DNA of 64,000 nt from Paraspadella gotoi (taxonomy: Eukaryota; Chaetognatha). Position numbers and translations under genes: made by a program. Below, in pieces: positions 11,817 to 23,881 of this stretch. Within the stretch, counting starts at the first letter, position 1; the number at the start of each line of letters is the position of its first letter. The stretch lies in assembly GCA_051294375.1 (NCBI GenBank), contig CM119267.1, positions 8,656,843-8,720,842 on the forward strand, in the 5' to 3' direction. Under the pieces are notes generated by a model. It did no database searches. It saw nothing but the letters and a program-made list of their open reading frames with translations, and was not told the origin of the DNA.

Positions 11817-14800
11817 GAAGAGAGAGAGAGAGAGAGACGAGAGAGAGAGGAGAGAGAGAGAAAATACAAAGGATGAAGAAAGGTTCGCGTCTGTTGCTTT
11901 TAATATGACGCATTTTATCTTCTTAGTTTTCTCTCTCGGTTTCTCTCTAACAATGCAAAGAAAATACTATACTTACTGTATATCTCGTGTAGACTATAGT
12001 TTAAACTGTAAAACCAAAAACTCCCGATCTAAAAAACATTTTTAATTTTCCGATCACATTTGGTTTCCCCGTTCAGCATTCGCCTTCACCTTTCTTCACA
12101 AAAACTTTCCCAAAAAATTATCATCCACCTTTGCAAATAGGTCGACTTTTTTGTTAAACGGTCACAAACAGATGGACGCACCTGTTCGAAATTTCCGCAG
12201 TCACGGCGCGTGGGCGGCACCTTGCCATCTCAACGAGAAAGGCTCGCTCTTGAGTGGGCGTGGCCTTCCCGTCATTCTCGCGCTTTTTTAGGTTTTTTTT
12301 TTAAAAAAGTTTTGTTTTTGTGTTTTTTTCGGTTGTCGTCGTCGAAGCGGCGCGGGTTCTCTTTCATTATTAATGAATACAATGACTGCGAAAAACAATC
12401 GATGCTCCTCTTTTGTTTTTTTTTTTTTTTTTTTCTCCTCTTATTAATTTTTTTTCAGTTTTTAAATTTTTCAAGAATCTTTTCTTGACTGGCGAAAGTC
12501 GGAGAATTCTGGCGGCGATAGAAGATCACGTGACAGGAAAGAAAAAACTAGACACTGGAAACAGAGAGAGAAAAGAGATAAGAGAGAGAGGAGAGGAGAT
12601 GAGAGAGAGAGACCGAGAGAGAGAGACGAAGAGAGAGAGGAGAGAGAGGACGAGAGAGGAGAGAGAGAGAGGAGCGAAAAAAGTGAATACATTAAAAAGA
12701 AACAAAATCACAAGCATGGACTGAGGTTTTAAAGCGGGACAGAGAAAACAATGTGTGAGCGAGAAGAGAAAAAGAGAGAAAGAGAGAGAGAAGAGAGAGA
12801 GAGAAGGATGAGAGAGAGGAGGAGGAAAGAAGAGAGAGAGAGAGAGAGGAGAGACGTGAGAGAGAGTAGAGAGAGGAGAGACCGAGGAAGAGAGAGAGAG
12901 AGAGGAGAGAAGAGGAGGGTGAATGAGAATGTACGAAGAGAGCGAGAGAGAGAGAGATGGGTTAGGATCTAGAAAAAGAGTTTTTAAGCCTGAGGACGAG
13001 AAACGCCAGAAGAAAAAGGATGAGGAGGGAAGGAAAGAGACCCGCCGCGTTTCAAACGACGACGACGACGACGACGACGACGCGACCGGGGATCGGATAT
13101 GGCGAATTATCGTCTGCGCGGCCCAAAAGTAGAGTAATACAAGAAGGAAGCCTCAACGGAGGAGACGAATCGGAGGAGGAAAGGGAGATTTTTTCTTCTG
13201 GAGACCGAAATAAGGGAGGAAAGGAAAAAGCGAAAGGATGGAAAGAGGGAAGGAAAATTAGAATTAAGGAAAAGGTGGAGAAAGAAAAGAAGAAATGGGG
13301 GGAAAAATGTAATATGGAAGATAAAATTTTGTAAAGTGGAAAATTTAGAGAAAAAAGACAACAGAAAGAAAAGGAGAAGAGAGGAAAAGCAGATGTAGAA
13401 TGATAAAGGAAAAAAAGGGAAAAATTTAAAAAGGAAGAAAGGAAAGGAAAAGAAAGGAAGTCAAAGCAAAAATCAGGAACACTGAGGTGGAAACCAAACG
13501 CAGTCACAAGGGATAGGAATTGTGGTATATACGAAATATAAAGCATATCAAATTAGGAATAAGAAATAATGCCGCAAGAAACGCGTTAAAGGACAAAATA
13601 AATTTTGTGCAAAGAAAGAAAAGAAAAAATATTCAAAAAAAAGAAGGAAATAAAGTGGGCAAACAAAATCTAGGAAAATAATTGGGAAAACGGCGGGAAA
13701 AAATTTGAAAAATTGCAAAAGCCCAGGAACACCCTGATTGAGCAATAAACCAAAAGCACAATTTGAAGAAAAACCGAAAAAAAAGTTTTCAAAATGCAAA
13801 AAAAACAAACAAACCAAAAAAAAAAAGAATTCGTCGAACTATAGTGCGTATTTGAAAAATTAAAAGACGAGACGTACAGTGAGGAAAACAAACCTTTGGT
13901 GAAAAATGGGGAGTGAGTAAAAAGTTCGGAACAACAAATGAATTTGAAAATGGGAACGAGGATATGAAAAGGAGGAAAAAAGAGGAGGAGGCCGCTGTAA
14001 GAAAATCGTGATGAGCGAAAAATCACGAGGGAACTGTCGGGACTGAAGAAGAGAAAAGAGTGAAAGAATTAAAAGTCTGACTAAGTGAAGGGACTGGATA
14101 AAAAGGGAAAGATAATTAACAATTTATTTAGAATCTAGAACTTGGGAAGTGGAAGTCAATGTATATTGGCCAAAAGCAATAATTCGGGGCTGTATTGTGA
14201 TGGTAAAGTTAAGAATACGTAAAAGCTGGAAAATTTAGTAAAATGAAAAGCTTGTTAAAAATTGATTCAACGATGTTAGTATTTAGGTTATAAAAAATAA
14301 ATAGAAACAATGAACATGAAAGGATTAAATAAAAGGCAAAGCCAAAGAGGAACGAGGATTTTTGAATGATTATAAGTGTGATAACGGATAAGGAAAAAAA
14401 TATTCACTAACAAAAAAAAACAGAGGAAAACAGGGAATTAGGCGACTTGGTGATAATGGAAACAAGATGAAAACAGGAATGAAAACTAGGATATAAAGAA
14501 AAACAAGGCGACAAGGGGAAAAACAGGAAGAGCACAAGGGAAGATGCCGATAAGCGAAGACTCGGAAAGGATATCGTTTCGGAATCCCAAAGTTTAATTT
14601 GAAATTTTAGACGAGCAGCAAGAAGCAGGGAGGCATGGAGCTATGGAGGCATGAGGAAGGAACGTCTGAAGATAATCATTTCGTTGGGATAGGCGTCGAT
14701 CAACGATGCTTCTGTTTGTAACTAAGCGACTTTGAGAGACAGAAAATAAATGATTATCAAAAAACTGATAAAAAAAAGACAAAAGACAAAAGACAAGCGA

Positions 14801-17242
14801 TTACAGAGAATGTAAATTATATTTTACACTACATTATAAACTACGTACAAATTTAAGGAAGAAAACCAAATAGACTTAAATTTATGCGAAAGTTTACCGA
14901 TATTTTTTAACATAACTTCAAATATTTTAGTCTTTATTCCGAAAAATGGCGTACGTTTTTGGTTTTTTGGGGGGGGGTTTTTTTATTCTTGGGTTTATTT
15001 TTCTTGTTCCCAATACGGAGTGATGAGCACAAACACACGAATTAATTGGCCAAGGGGTCCAACCTCCCAAAAACCCTTTCCTCTGGAAAAGAGACTGCGT
15101 TTGGAATGGTCGTCCCGGGACGCAAATTTGAAGCCAACCTTTTTTTTTGAGAGGGGGAGAGTACCTCCTCCTCTCACGCACTTCGATGGCCCCCAATTTT
15201 TTACGCATAACTTCGATCAGCCTTTCCCACGGCGTACTCGGACGTCTTCTTCCTCCTACTCTTCCTCCTCCCACAAGCTCGGCCCAAATTCCTCCACCCG
15301 GGAAACCCAATTTGCCGACTCTCGCTCTTTTTTTTCTTGTTTTTTTTTGGTTGCGAACCAGAAACAACTTCCGGTTACGCTTTTTCCGGGGGGTTTTTTT
15401 TTTTTTTTTTCCCGTTCCTCCAAACGTAAGCTTCAAAATTCCAAAGTAGAAAATCAGCACTAGTGGAGATTCTGAGCTTTGTAATTGATAAGAATATTCT
15501 AAAATCGATATTCGAATTGTACAGAAATTGTAGAGAAATCCCGATGCCAGAAATTGTTTTGTTCCCTTTAACCTTCGAGGAAGAAAAACTTGTAGAATAA
15601 CTTATCGGGCATTGGAAATAAGTTCCAGCCCGCCTAGCGCCTTATCACAATATTTTAAAAAATTTTCGAACCATTATTTTAAAAATGTAAACCAATTTTT
15701 TCTCTCTCTCTCCCATTTAAAAATAATTGCCAAATGCCACAAATTAGCCATACGATTTTCTGATTTCAATATTCTACTCACTAATTTGTGGTTCGACACC
15801 TTCAGTCCGTACACTATATAAAAAGAACCAAAGAAAACGAAGGGATGGGAACATTCACTGCCCCCCCTCCCCGCAAATTCAAGGCTTCCCGCCCCCTCTT
15901 CTTCATCCCTCTCCCCCTTCTCCCGCTTTCCAGCCTTATGCTCTACTTGGGGAGATTTTATATTTTATGATTGACCGAGGGAAGGTTACAAGAAAGGATA
16001 AAGAAAAGAGAGGAGAAAAAGTCGAGAAATTCCGAGGATGAAAATTCGCCGCGAGATTGAAATAAATGTTGATTTCCAGCTTGGTGACGAAAGATAATCT
16101 GTATGTACATTGTACAATCAGGGAAACCAAATTTTTGAGATATTAATGAGAAAAAAAAAGTGTAATTCGATAATTGAAGTGATTAGGAAAGAGGAAAGAA
16201 GAAAAAGCGCAACTCCAGGGTGTTCGCACGTCAACGAATTACAAAATAAGTTCGCGTTCCAGTGCTGCACAATAAGCGTTAATTGGTTCATCAGCTAATT
16301 GTTAAGAATACAACTAAACTTCAGTATTACAGAGTGTATACTGATTACATTGCGTTAAAAGTGACATATTTTCAACGATTGACCGAGTTCTGCTGCGCAA
16401 TCAAAAAGTGAGAGATTGGTACAGCGTTTTTTTATCTCGTTTTCGTAATGAAAAACCAAACTCAAGCGAAGAAAGAAAAAAGGGAAATTCAATGAGTGAC
16501 TAAAAAGCAATCACGCCTTCGAGAGAAAGAAAGCGATTGCCGTTCGAAGTTGAAAAAAGCCCCCTCTCGAACGAGGCGGGAAAAGAGAAAGGCCATCCGT
16601 AAAAGAATAGCGATCTAAATTGAGTGGACGAAGAGAAAAAAAGCAATCGAATGGCAAGGCGTGTTTTTGGCGGGGCGATTTAGGAAGACCGAAAAGTGAA
16701 ACCATTTGGAAAATGGGGAGGGAAAGCGATCGCGAATCGCTTACGGGTCGGAGATAGGAAAAGGACCTCTCTCCCCCAACCTACGAAAAAAAAAATAGAA
16801 TAAACAGGGTGACGTCGTAGGCGAAGTTCCAATTCGCCGACCCGGGAAAACATCGAAGGCGGTAAGGGTAGGCGAAGGGAAGGGGCGCAGGAGTCGCCTA
16901 TAAACATCCCGGTCGGCGTTCGATTTCCGAGGGCAATTCACGCGCCAGTCGTTCGTCGCAGTCGGAGTCGCTTCCGTCATTTTTAACTTCTGATCGTGCA
17001 TGCTCGATTTGGGGAAAAAAAAAAAAAGATAATCCCAAATGCAACTAACAGCAGATTTGAGGGATTCTGATAAAAGTTTGCACATCACTGAAGCTTTGGC
17101 GATACTCTCTCTCGTTATCCGCTAATAAGCGAAGCTTAACGTCTCCACTGGTCAGCGCCTCTTAGTATTTAAAAATTAGCACTGAGAAAAATATTCCTTC
17201 GCCCTCCCACTTGATATCCGGGACAGCGACGTCTATTCTCAG

Positions 17243-17369
17243 CGTGGGAGGAATTAATCGCCAAGACGACGAAGACGACGACGAACAGCGGCGGCCCAAG
17301 AAAAACTATGACGAAGGATACGACGGCGAAGGAGAATCATCCCAAGGCGACAAAAATCTATCTTCATGA
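17243..17369 (+). CDS. Putative terminal exon of the plus-strand gene, copy B
   Basis: Identical to the exon at 5441-5567: CTCAG acceptor, acidic 41-codon tail, TGA stop. It gives no independent support because the sequence is the same. Confidence 0.33.
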
Positions 17370-17664
17370 ATGGAAAGTGTATTGAAGTAGACAAAAGGTG
17401 GAAAAGAAAAAAAAAAACACGATACTAAATAAACAGTCGTTTAATCAGAACTCATACAACATCCTTTTTGACCTTATCTAAACCTTCAGATTTTAGGTAA
17501 AATTTTTTTTTTATTCACAAAATTTAATACTGAAGACTTCCTGCCCGGGACGAGAAACGAACAAGGACGAAAACTTATCCCGTCGTCGTGGATACGAACG
17601 AAGACGGTCACGTCGCCTGACAACGATGACCGAATAGGAGGAAAACAATTCGTGCCGAACTTAC

Positions 17665-20265
17665 AAGATAGTCTTCGGGTCGTTTAACCGAAACGTTCTC
17701 CGCGAAGTCAACCGGAGACGGCGAGGGGTTGCGGAGTGGAGATTCGGTTGAGGGAAGTTGGCGTTTCGGAAAAATTGGGGGAGGGTTTTGTGGGCCGACA
17801 AGAGGGAAGCTGTTTTCGCCAAAAAATTGCAGGAGTTGTAAACAGCCGCGAGGAGAATAAAAAGAGAATTTGTCAGGGATATATTATAAGGATAGAAATC
17901 CCTTACTGGCTTTGAGAAAGTTATAAAAAAGAAATAAATAGCTCGCAAACGTTTTTTTTACTCTGCCTTATTTATTAATTTTCTTCCTTAACCGAAAATG
18001 TTTTGCGGTAATGAGGACAGCGGAGAGCTTGGGTCGCATCAGAGTGGGTTTTAACTCATAACAGTCGAGTATGCTGTCTAGTTATGAGAAAAGCAAAAGG
18101 AGGACTGCTTCAGGTCCTTCCATAATGACGGTGTTGTGAATTAGGGTTTACGTTCAAATTGTGAGATGATCGATCGGGATGGATGGATGGAGAAGGAAGC
18201 AACGTTCGGGATTATGAGCCCCCGTCCAATTTTGGGCGAAACGTTTGCCTTCTTCTCTCATTTTTTCGTTGAGTCAACAAGGAATGTTTTCTCTGCCCTT
18301 CTTCCGATTCATATTGCTGTTTTGGGTTATGTTTGGCCTTGCCTTTTTCGCCAGGCCTCCCGTGATATTTTTTTCTTATTATTATTTGCAAAAAGTCAGG
18401 TTATTTTGTTTATCGTATGACATTGGACGACGTTTCTGATAAAGAACAACCAAGTTCGTGGGGTTTCAATATTTTTTAAAGATATATGAATTTGATGTTT
18501 TTCTCTCCCTTCAATCCATTTTTTTCCCTTATTTTCTTCCCCTCACTTTAGAGAATCACACTCTAGAGTTCCAAATCTATAGTTAAATTCAGCTTTGTTT
18601 TGGTTTGTCCCTCCCCCAAATTTTTTGGGTTAGATTTGTTCGTGTTACTATTTCAAATCTTTTTTTTTTCGCTTCCCTATTCGTTTTAATTTGTTTATCA
18701 TTCCACCCCCCATTTTTTTTTCATCACTAGTCTCTACCTCTCTCTCCTTCCCTCCACAACTACTCACCTCTGTGGTTCCTCCCTTTTCCTCCCTTTCTCT
18801 CCATCCGTCTTCTCCACGCTGTTTTTCGTGGATCGAATCGTCTCTTTCTTCTGTCTTTCCTTTTTTTCGTGAATTCTGAGCTGAGGGAAGAAAAAGAGCA
18901 GAAAAGGGGCAGAGAACAAAATAAGATGTTGTTTGTCAGTTTCTAAATTGTTTGAGAACGCGCGGCCGTTTTATTTTAACATTCCGTAAATTTTTAGCCG
19001 TAGGCTGAAAGTTGAAAACTTACAGTCACCTAAATGTGATCATTTACTCTTTTTTTTTAACTTTTCTTGCCTTGAATCAAATACATAAATAAAATTTTAT
19101 AAATTAAAATAGTTCTGAATTTAGTAATTAACCTTGCATATTAAAATGTTTTTATTTTCTTAACCAAAAAAAACCCCCATTTAAAACCTTTTCTCTTGTT
19201 TTTTCGTTGCAATCATGGCCCAGCTTGGCGCGCTCTCGGGGGTCAATTTCGTCTCTGCCTTTGTTTCTTCTCTTGGCTCGTCGATCGCGTTTTTTCGATT
19301 CAGAATCCTAACCGTAAAAAACAAAACCTTAAGTTTAAATACTTTAAAAATTTTCTGGTTTTGCTTTCTTATAAATAAATAACCTTCTTGGTTTTGTTGT
19401 TAGATTTTGGCTCTCTTTTTAATTTCTCTTCGGTGCCCTTTTGGAGATTACGTGTCCCGATCGTTCATTGATTTCCGCGATCACCTTTTCGCGAATTTAA
19501 AAAATTTTCGAGATTATTCAACCCTATATTTTAACTAAAATTGTCGAGTGTTTAAAATTAATTAATATAACGCTCATCTATTTCTGCAGCGACTTTGCGC
19601 CGATTGGGGTCGGTACAAAGGAAGTTCTTTATCCGCCGCTCCTCGTCCTCTCGTCGTCGTCGTCGTCGTCGTCGTTCGTCATCTCGGACTCCGCGTCGTC
19701 TGGAATAGGCCAAGAAAAAAAAATTATTTATTTAGTATAATATATACTATTTTGTCTGGGTGCGAAAATTTTTGAGAGTCTTACCGTCATCCTTGATCCG
19801 AAGCGGCGCCAATTTTCCCAGTGTGGCGCATCGAGATTTGCGCCGCGGTTGTATGAAGTAACGCGTTGACGGCGCCGCAAGATGCAAGTCTGAGAATTTC
19901 AATTTCGAACAGCTCTAACAGACAGACAAACCAGAATAGAGAAAATGACATTTTTTTTATCATAGAATGCCTTACCAAAAAAATCAGATTTTTAAGTATT
20001 ATCACCATTACATCACCAGGAGAAAATCTAGTTCCTCACGGGATAATCTTTGGTATCGAAGTTCGGATTTGCGGAGTCGCGAAGTCGCATTCGAAGGGAG
20101 AGCTCGTTGGAACTTCTCTCGCGCTAAAACATGTAAATCATTACATACTAAAAATACCAAAAATATTATGATATATTTTTAAATGAATTTTTTTTTTTCT
20201 CACTTAAAATCTTTTTTTTTTTAAGGAATTAACCGTTGTTCTTTTTCCTGTTCGCAAAATTCCAT
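17665..20265 (-). CDS. Unrecognised multi-exon gene, copy B, frame broken by indels
   Basis: Identical to the gene at 5863-8463, offset by 11802: start codon at 20265-20263, second exon 20123-20040, third exon 19889-19785, Pro/Ser-rich exon 17809-17665. It carries exactly the same frame breaks as copy A, which argues that A and B derive from one sequence. See copies A and C for the reading. Confidence 0.48.
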
Positions 20266-21198
20266 CGCAAAAACTATTGCATTGCGCCGCCTCGCGAAAT
20301 TGAAGTCACACAAAAACAAGATGACAAATAATTTGCCAATGAATTATATTTACCCTCATGACAGAAACTACCTACCAATGCAAATAATATTTGTTTTAAC
20401 CTGTCAATCACGACCCATGCAAAACATATATAAAACGTTACTTATTTTGATTTTTGTGTGCTATCATTTTAGTACTTATACATTTTAGCATGAGCAATAG
20501 AAACAGCAAATAAAAATAATAAAATTAATACATAATTAATAAATTACAATAAAGTAAAAAACGAAAAAACACATAAAAAATCATAAACATAAATAAATTT
20601 ATGTAATAAAATATAGAATTAAATTATATAACATTTACGCAGTGGCCATATTTATTACTATACTATCCAATAAATGTTAAAATTTCAAACAGTTTTTTCT
20701 AAGATTTTTTGCAGGATTGGTTCGTCATAAAAGTAGAATAAAACGACACAATATAACTCTTTTTAAAAATTCTTCATTAAGTGGTGTCAAAAATTAAAAA
20801 AGCTATATTTTAAGCTGAAATTAACTTTTATATGTCAATTAGTTAATTAAATTTTTAACCCCCTTAATGAAAGAAATTTCAAAAATGATTTATATTTTTC
20901 TTCTATCAACTTTTGACTGGGAATTCAAATCGCAATCAAATTAAGAAAAGTATGTTAAAAATTTTTCAATTTTTAGGATAGTACGTAAATAAATATAGCC
21001 TACGGCGGAAAATTGAAGAACATAAAATAAATTTTCTTTACAAAATAAATATTTACTACTCTGATGTTGTTCATTAATTGCATTTATAATTCACTGACGC
21101 CTAAATTAGCAACCGTGAAAAAATCGACCAGGTGAATGTTTTTAGACGTGGGTATATTATTTATATGAAATGATTGCCAATACTATCTCTCTCTTTTT

Positions 21199-21223
21199 NN
21201 NNNNNNNNNNNNNNNNNNNNNNN
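21199..21223. other. 25-N assembly gap between copies B and C
   Basis: A run of 25 N sits between the CT tract ending copy B and the first bases of copy C. Confidence 0.99.
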
Positions 21224-21682
21224 TTTTTTTTTCTCGAGAAGCTTAGAAGGGAAAAAAAAAATTCAGAATTCGTTTGGGTCGAGGAATCTTTCATGAGCTC
21301 TAGTTTTCTGCTCCCGTCGGTCGGTCGGTCTTGGTTTTTGTTGTTGTTGTCGGAAGATTTGGGATAATGAGAACAATAACGAGAACGACCAAGACATTCA
21401 ATGGCAAACCAATTTATTGATGTCAAATATTTATCGGCCCGGTAAAGGTTGCGCAAGATACAACCACGATGTATAAAAAATATGAAAAAAATTATGCCAC
21501 CTATGAACAACGGTCAAATTGATAAAGAAGATTAAACGAAAATGGATAAAAACCAAATTTCACTTTGGCGACGAAAAAAAAGGCCAAGATTTTTAATTAC
21601 GATTACTCCAATAATTAGTACACCGCCCGACCGGAAATCCGGGAGCTGAATTTTCCGAGAAATTACCTTTCGTCGCCATTTT

Positions 21683-21840
21683 NNNNNNNNNNNNNNNNNN
21701 NNNNNNNNNNNNNNNNNNNNNNNNNNNNNNNNNNNNNNNNNNNNNNNNNNNNNNNNNNNNNNNNNNNNNNNNNNNNNNNNNNNNNNNNNNNNNNNNNNNN
21801 NNNNNNNNNNNNNNNNNNNNNNNNNNNNNNNNNNNNNNNN
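21683..21840. other. 158-N gap
   Basis: It replaces a GA-rich stretch seen at about 10965-11055 in copy B. The larger size suggests an estimated scaffold gap. Confidence 0.99.
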
Positions 21841-22189
21841 ATAGAACTTTCGCCCCGAGTCCGTTCCTGATTACTTTGCATAAAAACGTTTCTTAATTGT
21901 ATTTTCTCCTTGGGTTGAGAAAAAAGGAGAGAGAAAAAAAATATTTCTTCCCCGTCAACTACTTTTATTTTATTTTCTCTCAAGGAATGTTTTCAACTTT
22001 TTTTTTCCGCGGCGTGTAGTGAGTCTTGGAAAGCTATTTTGAAATTTCGGTTTAGATTCATCGTAAATTTTTGCCTACTTCAATAGAGTATAGAGCTATT
22101 ATTCATTTTTAACTCTTTTTTTTTCTCCTTTCGTTATTTTTTTCCTTTTTCTTTTAAATTTTTTTTTCTCGGGAGGTTTCTTATTCTTC

Positions 22190-22401
22190 NNNNNNNNNNN
22201 NNNNNNNNNNNNNNNNNNNNNNNNNNNNNNNNNNNNNNNNNNNNNNNNNNNNNNNNNNNNNNNNNNNNNNNNNNNNNNNNNNNNNNNNNNNNNNNNNNNN
22301 NNNNNNNNNNNNNNNNNNNNNNNNNNNNNNNNNNNNNNNNNNNNNNNNNNNNNNNNNNNNNNNNNNNNNNNNNNNNNNNNNNNNNNNNNNNNNNNNNNNN
22401 N
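22190..22401. other. 212-N gap
   Basis: It corresponds to about 170 bases present in copy B near 11420-11590. Confidence 0.99.
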
Positions 22402-23321
22402 CCGCCATATTTTTATTTTTTAATTCGAAAGATTAAAAAAAAATATATAAATGCAAATGCGCATAAAGGGAGAAAAGGAAAAGGGAGGAAAACTAGTAAT
22501 ATATGCAGAGCGAGTGAGTGAGTAAAGAGGGGAGTACGGATGAGAGGAGAGACGAGAGGAGAGAGAGAGAGAGAGAGAGAGGGGAAGAGAGTAAGACGAG
22601 AGAGAGAGGAGAGAGAGAAAAATACAAAGGATGAAGAAAGGTCGCGTCTGTTGCTTTTTAATATGACGCATTCTTATCTTCTTAGTTTTCTCTCTCGTTT
22701 CTCTCTAAAATGCAAAGAAAATACTATATACTGTATATCTCGTGTAGACTGTAGTTTAAACTGAAAAAACGCAAAACTCCCACGCATCTAAAGAACATTT
22801 TGAATTTTCCGATCACATTGGTTTCCCCGTCAGCATTCGCCTTCACTTTCTTCACAAAAACTTTCCCAAAAAATTATCATCACCTTTCGCAAATAGGTCG
22901 ACTTTTTTGTTAAACTTCACAACAGATGACGCACCTGTCGAATTCCGCAGTCACGGCGCGTGGGCGGCACCTGCCAGTCTCAACGAGAAAGGCTCGCTCT
23001 TGAGGTGGGCGTGCCTCCCGTCGATTCTCGCGCTTTTTTAGTTTTTTTTTTCGTAAAAAAAGTTTTGTTTTTGTTTTTTTCGGTTGTCGTCGTCGAAGCG
23101 TCGCGGGGTTCTCTTTCATTAATTAATGAAAAATACACAATGACTGCGAAAAACAATCGATGCTCCTCTTTTGTTTATTTTTTTTTCTCCCTCTAATGAA
23201 TTTTTTTTTCAGTTGTTTTAAATTTTCAAGAAATCTTTTCTTGACTGGCGAAAGTCCGAGAAATTCGCGGAGATAAAAATCACGTGACAGGAAAGAAAAA
23301 ACTAGACACTGAAACAGAGAG

Positions 23322-23353
<32 letters not shown>

Positions 23354-23507
23354 CAGAGAGAGAGAAGAGAAGAGAGAGAGAGAGAGGAGAGAGAGAGAAG
23401 AGGAGAGCGAAAAAGTGAGAGGCATTAAAAAGAAACAAAATCACAGCTGGACTGAGAGTTTAAAGCTGGACAGAGAACAATGTGTGTGAGCGGAGAAGAA
23501 CAAAAGA

Positions 23508-23548
<41 letters not shown>

Positions 23549-23636
23549 GAGAATGTACAAGAGAGGGCAAAAAAATGGTTAGGATCTAGAAAAGAGTTTT
23601 AAGCCTGAGACGAGAAACGCCAGAGAGAAAAAGGAT

Positions 23637-23881
23637 GAGGAAAAGAGGAAGGAAAGAGACGCGCGCGTTCAAACGACGACGACGACGACGACGACGACGC
23701 CGACCGGGGATCGGATATGGGCGAATTATCGTCTGCGCGCCAAAGTAATACAAGAAGGAGCCTCAACGGAGGAGACGAATCGGAGGAGGAAAGGGAGATT
23801 TTTCTTCTGGAGACCGAAATAATGGGAGGAAAGGAAAAAGCGAAAGGAGGAAAGAGGGAAGAAAATAGAATTAAGGAAAAG
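23637..23881 (+). CDS. Putative exon of the plus-strand gene, copy C
   Basis: One frame is open from after a TGA near 23636 to a GTGAGA donor at 23882. It encodes a run of Asp followed by ADRGSDMGELSSARQSNTRR, then SLNGGDESEEEREIFLLE and a Lys/Glu-rich stretch. The mix of acidic, Ser and Lys/Glu residues looks like a disordered nuclear protein. In copies A and B the segment (from about 1255, and 13057) is split between frames by indels, but SLNGGDESEEERE is kept. A convincing upstream acceptor was not identified, so the left limit is the open frame. No family is recognised. With the acidic terminal exon at 27777 it would form one plus-strand gene of about 4.2 kb. Confidence 0.35.

Larger units (their letters stand above)
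10482..21198. repeat. Copy B of the 10.7-kb unit
   Basis: From 11803 onward it matches copy A. Its first 1.3 kb (10482-11802) corresponds to the beginning of copy C (21224 to about 22560). This shows that the full unit starts near the TTTTTCTCG-AAGCTT motif at 10490 and ends at the CT tract before the 25-N gap. It contains the same exon-like segments as copy A, shifted by 11802. Confidence 0.93.
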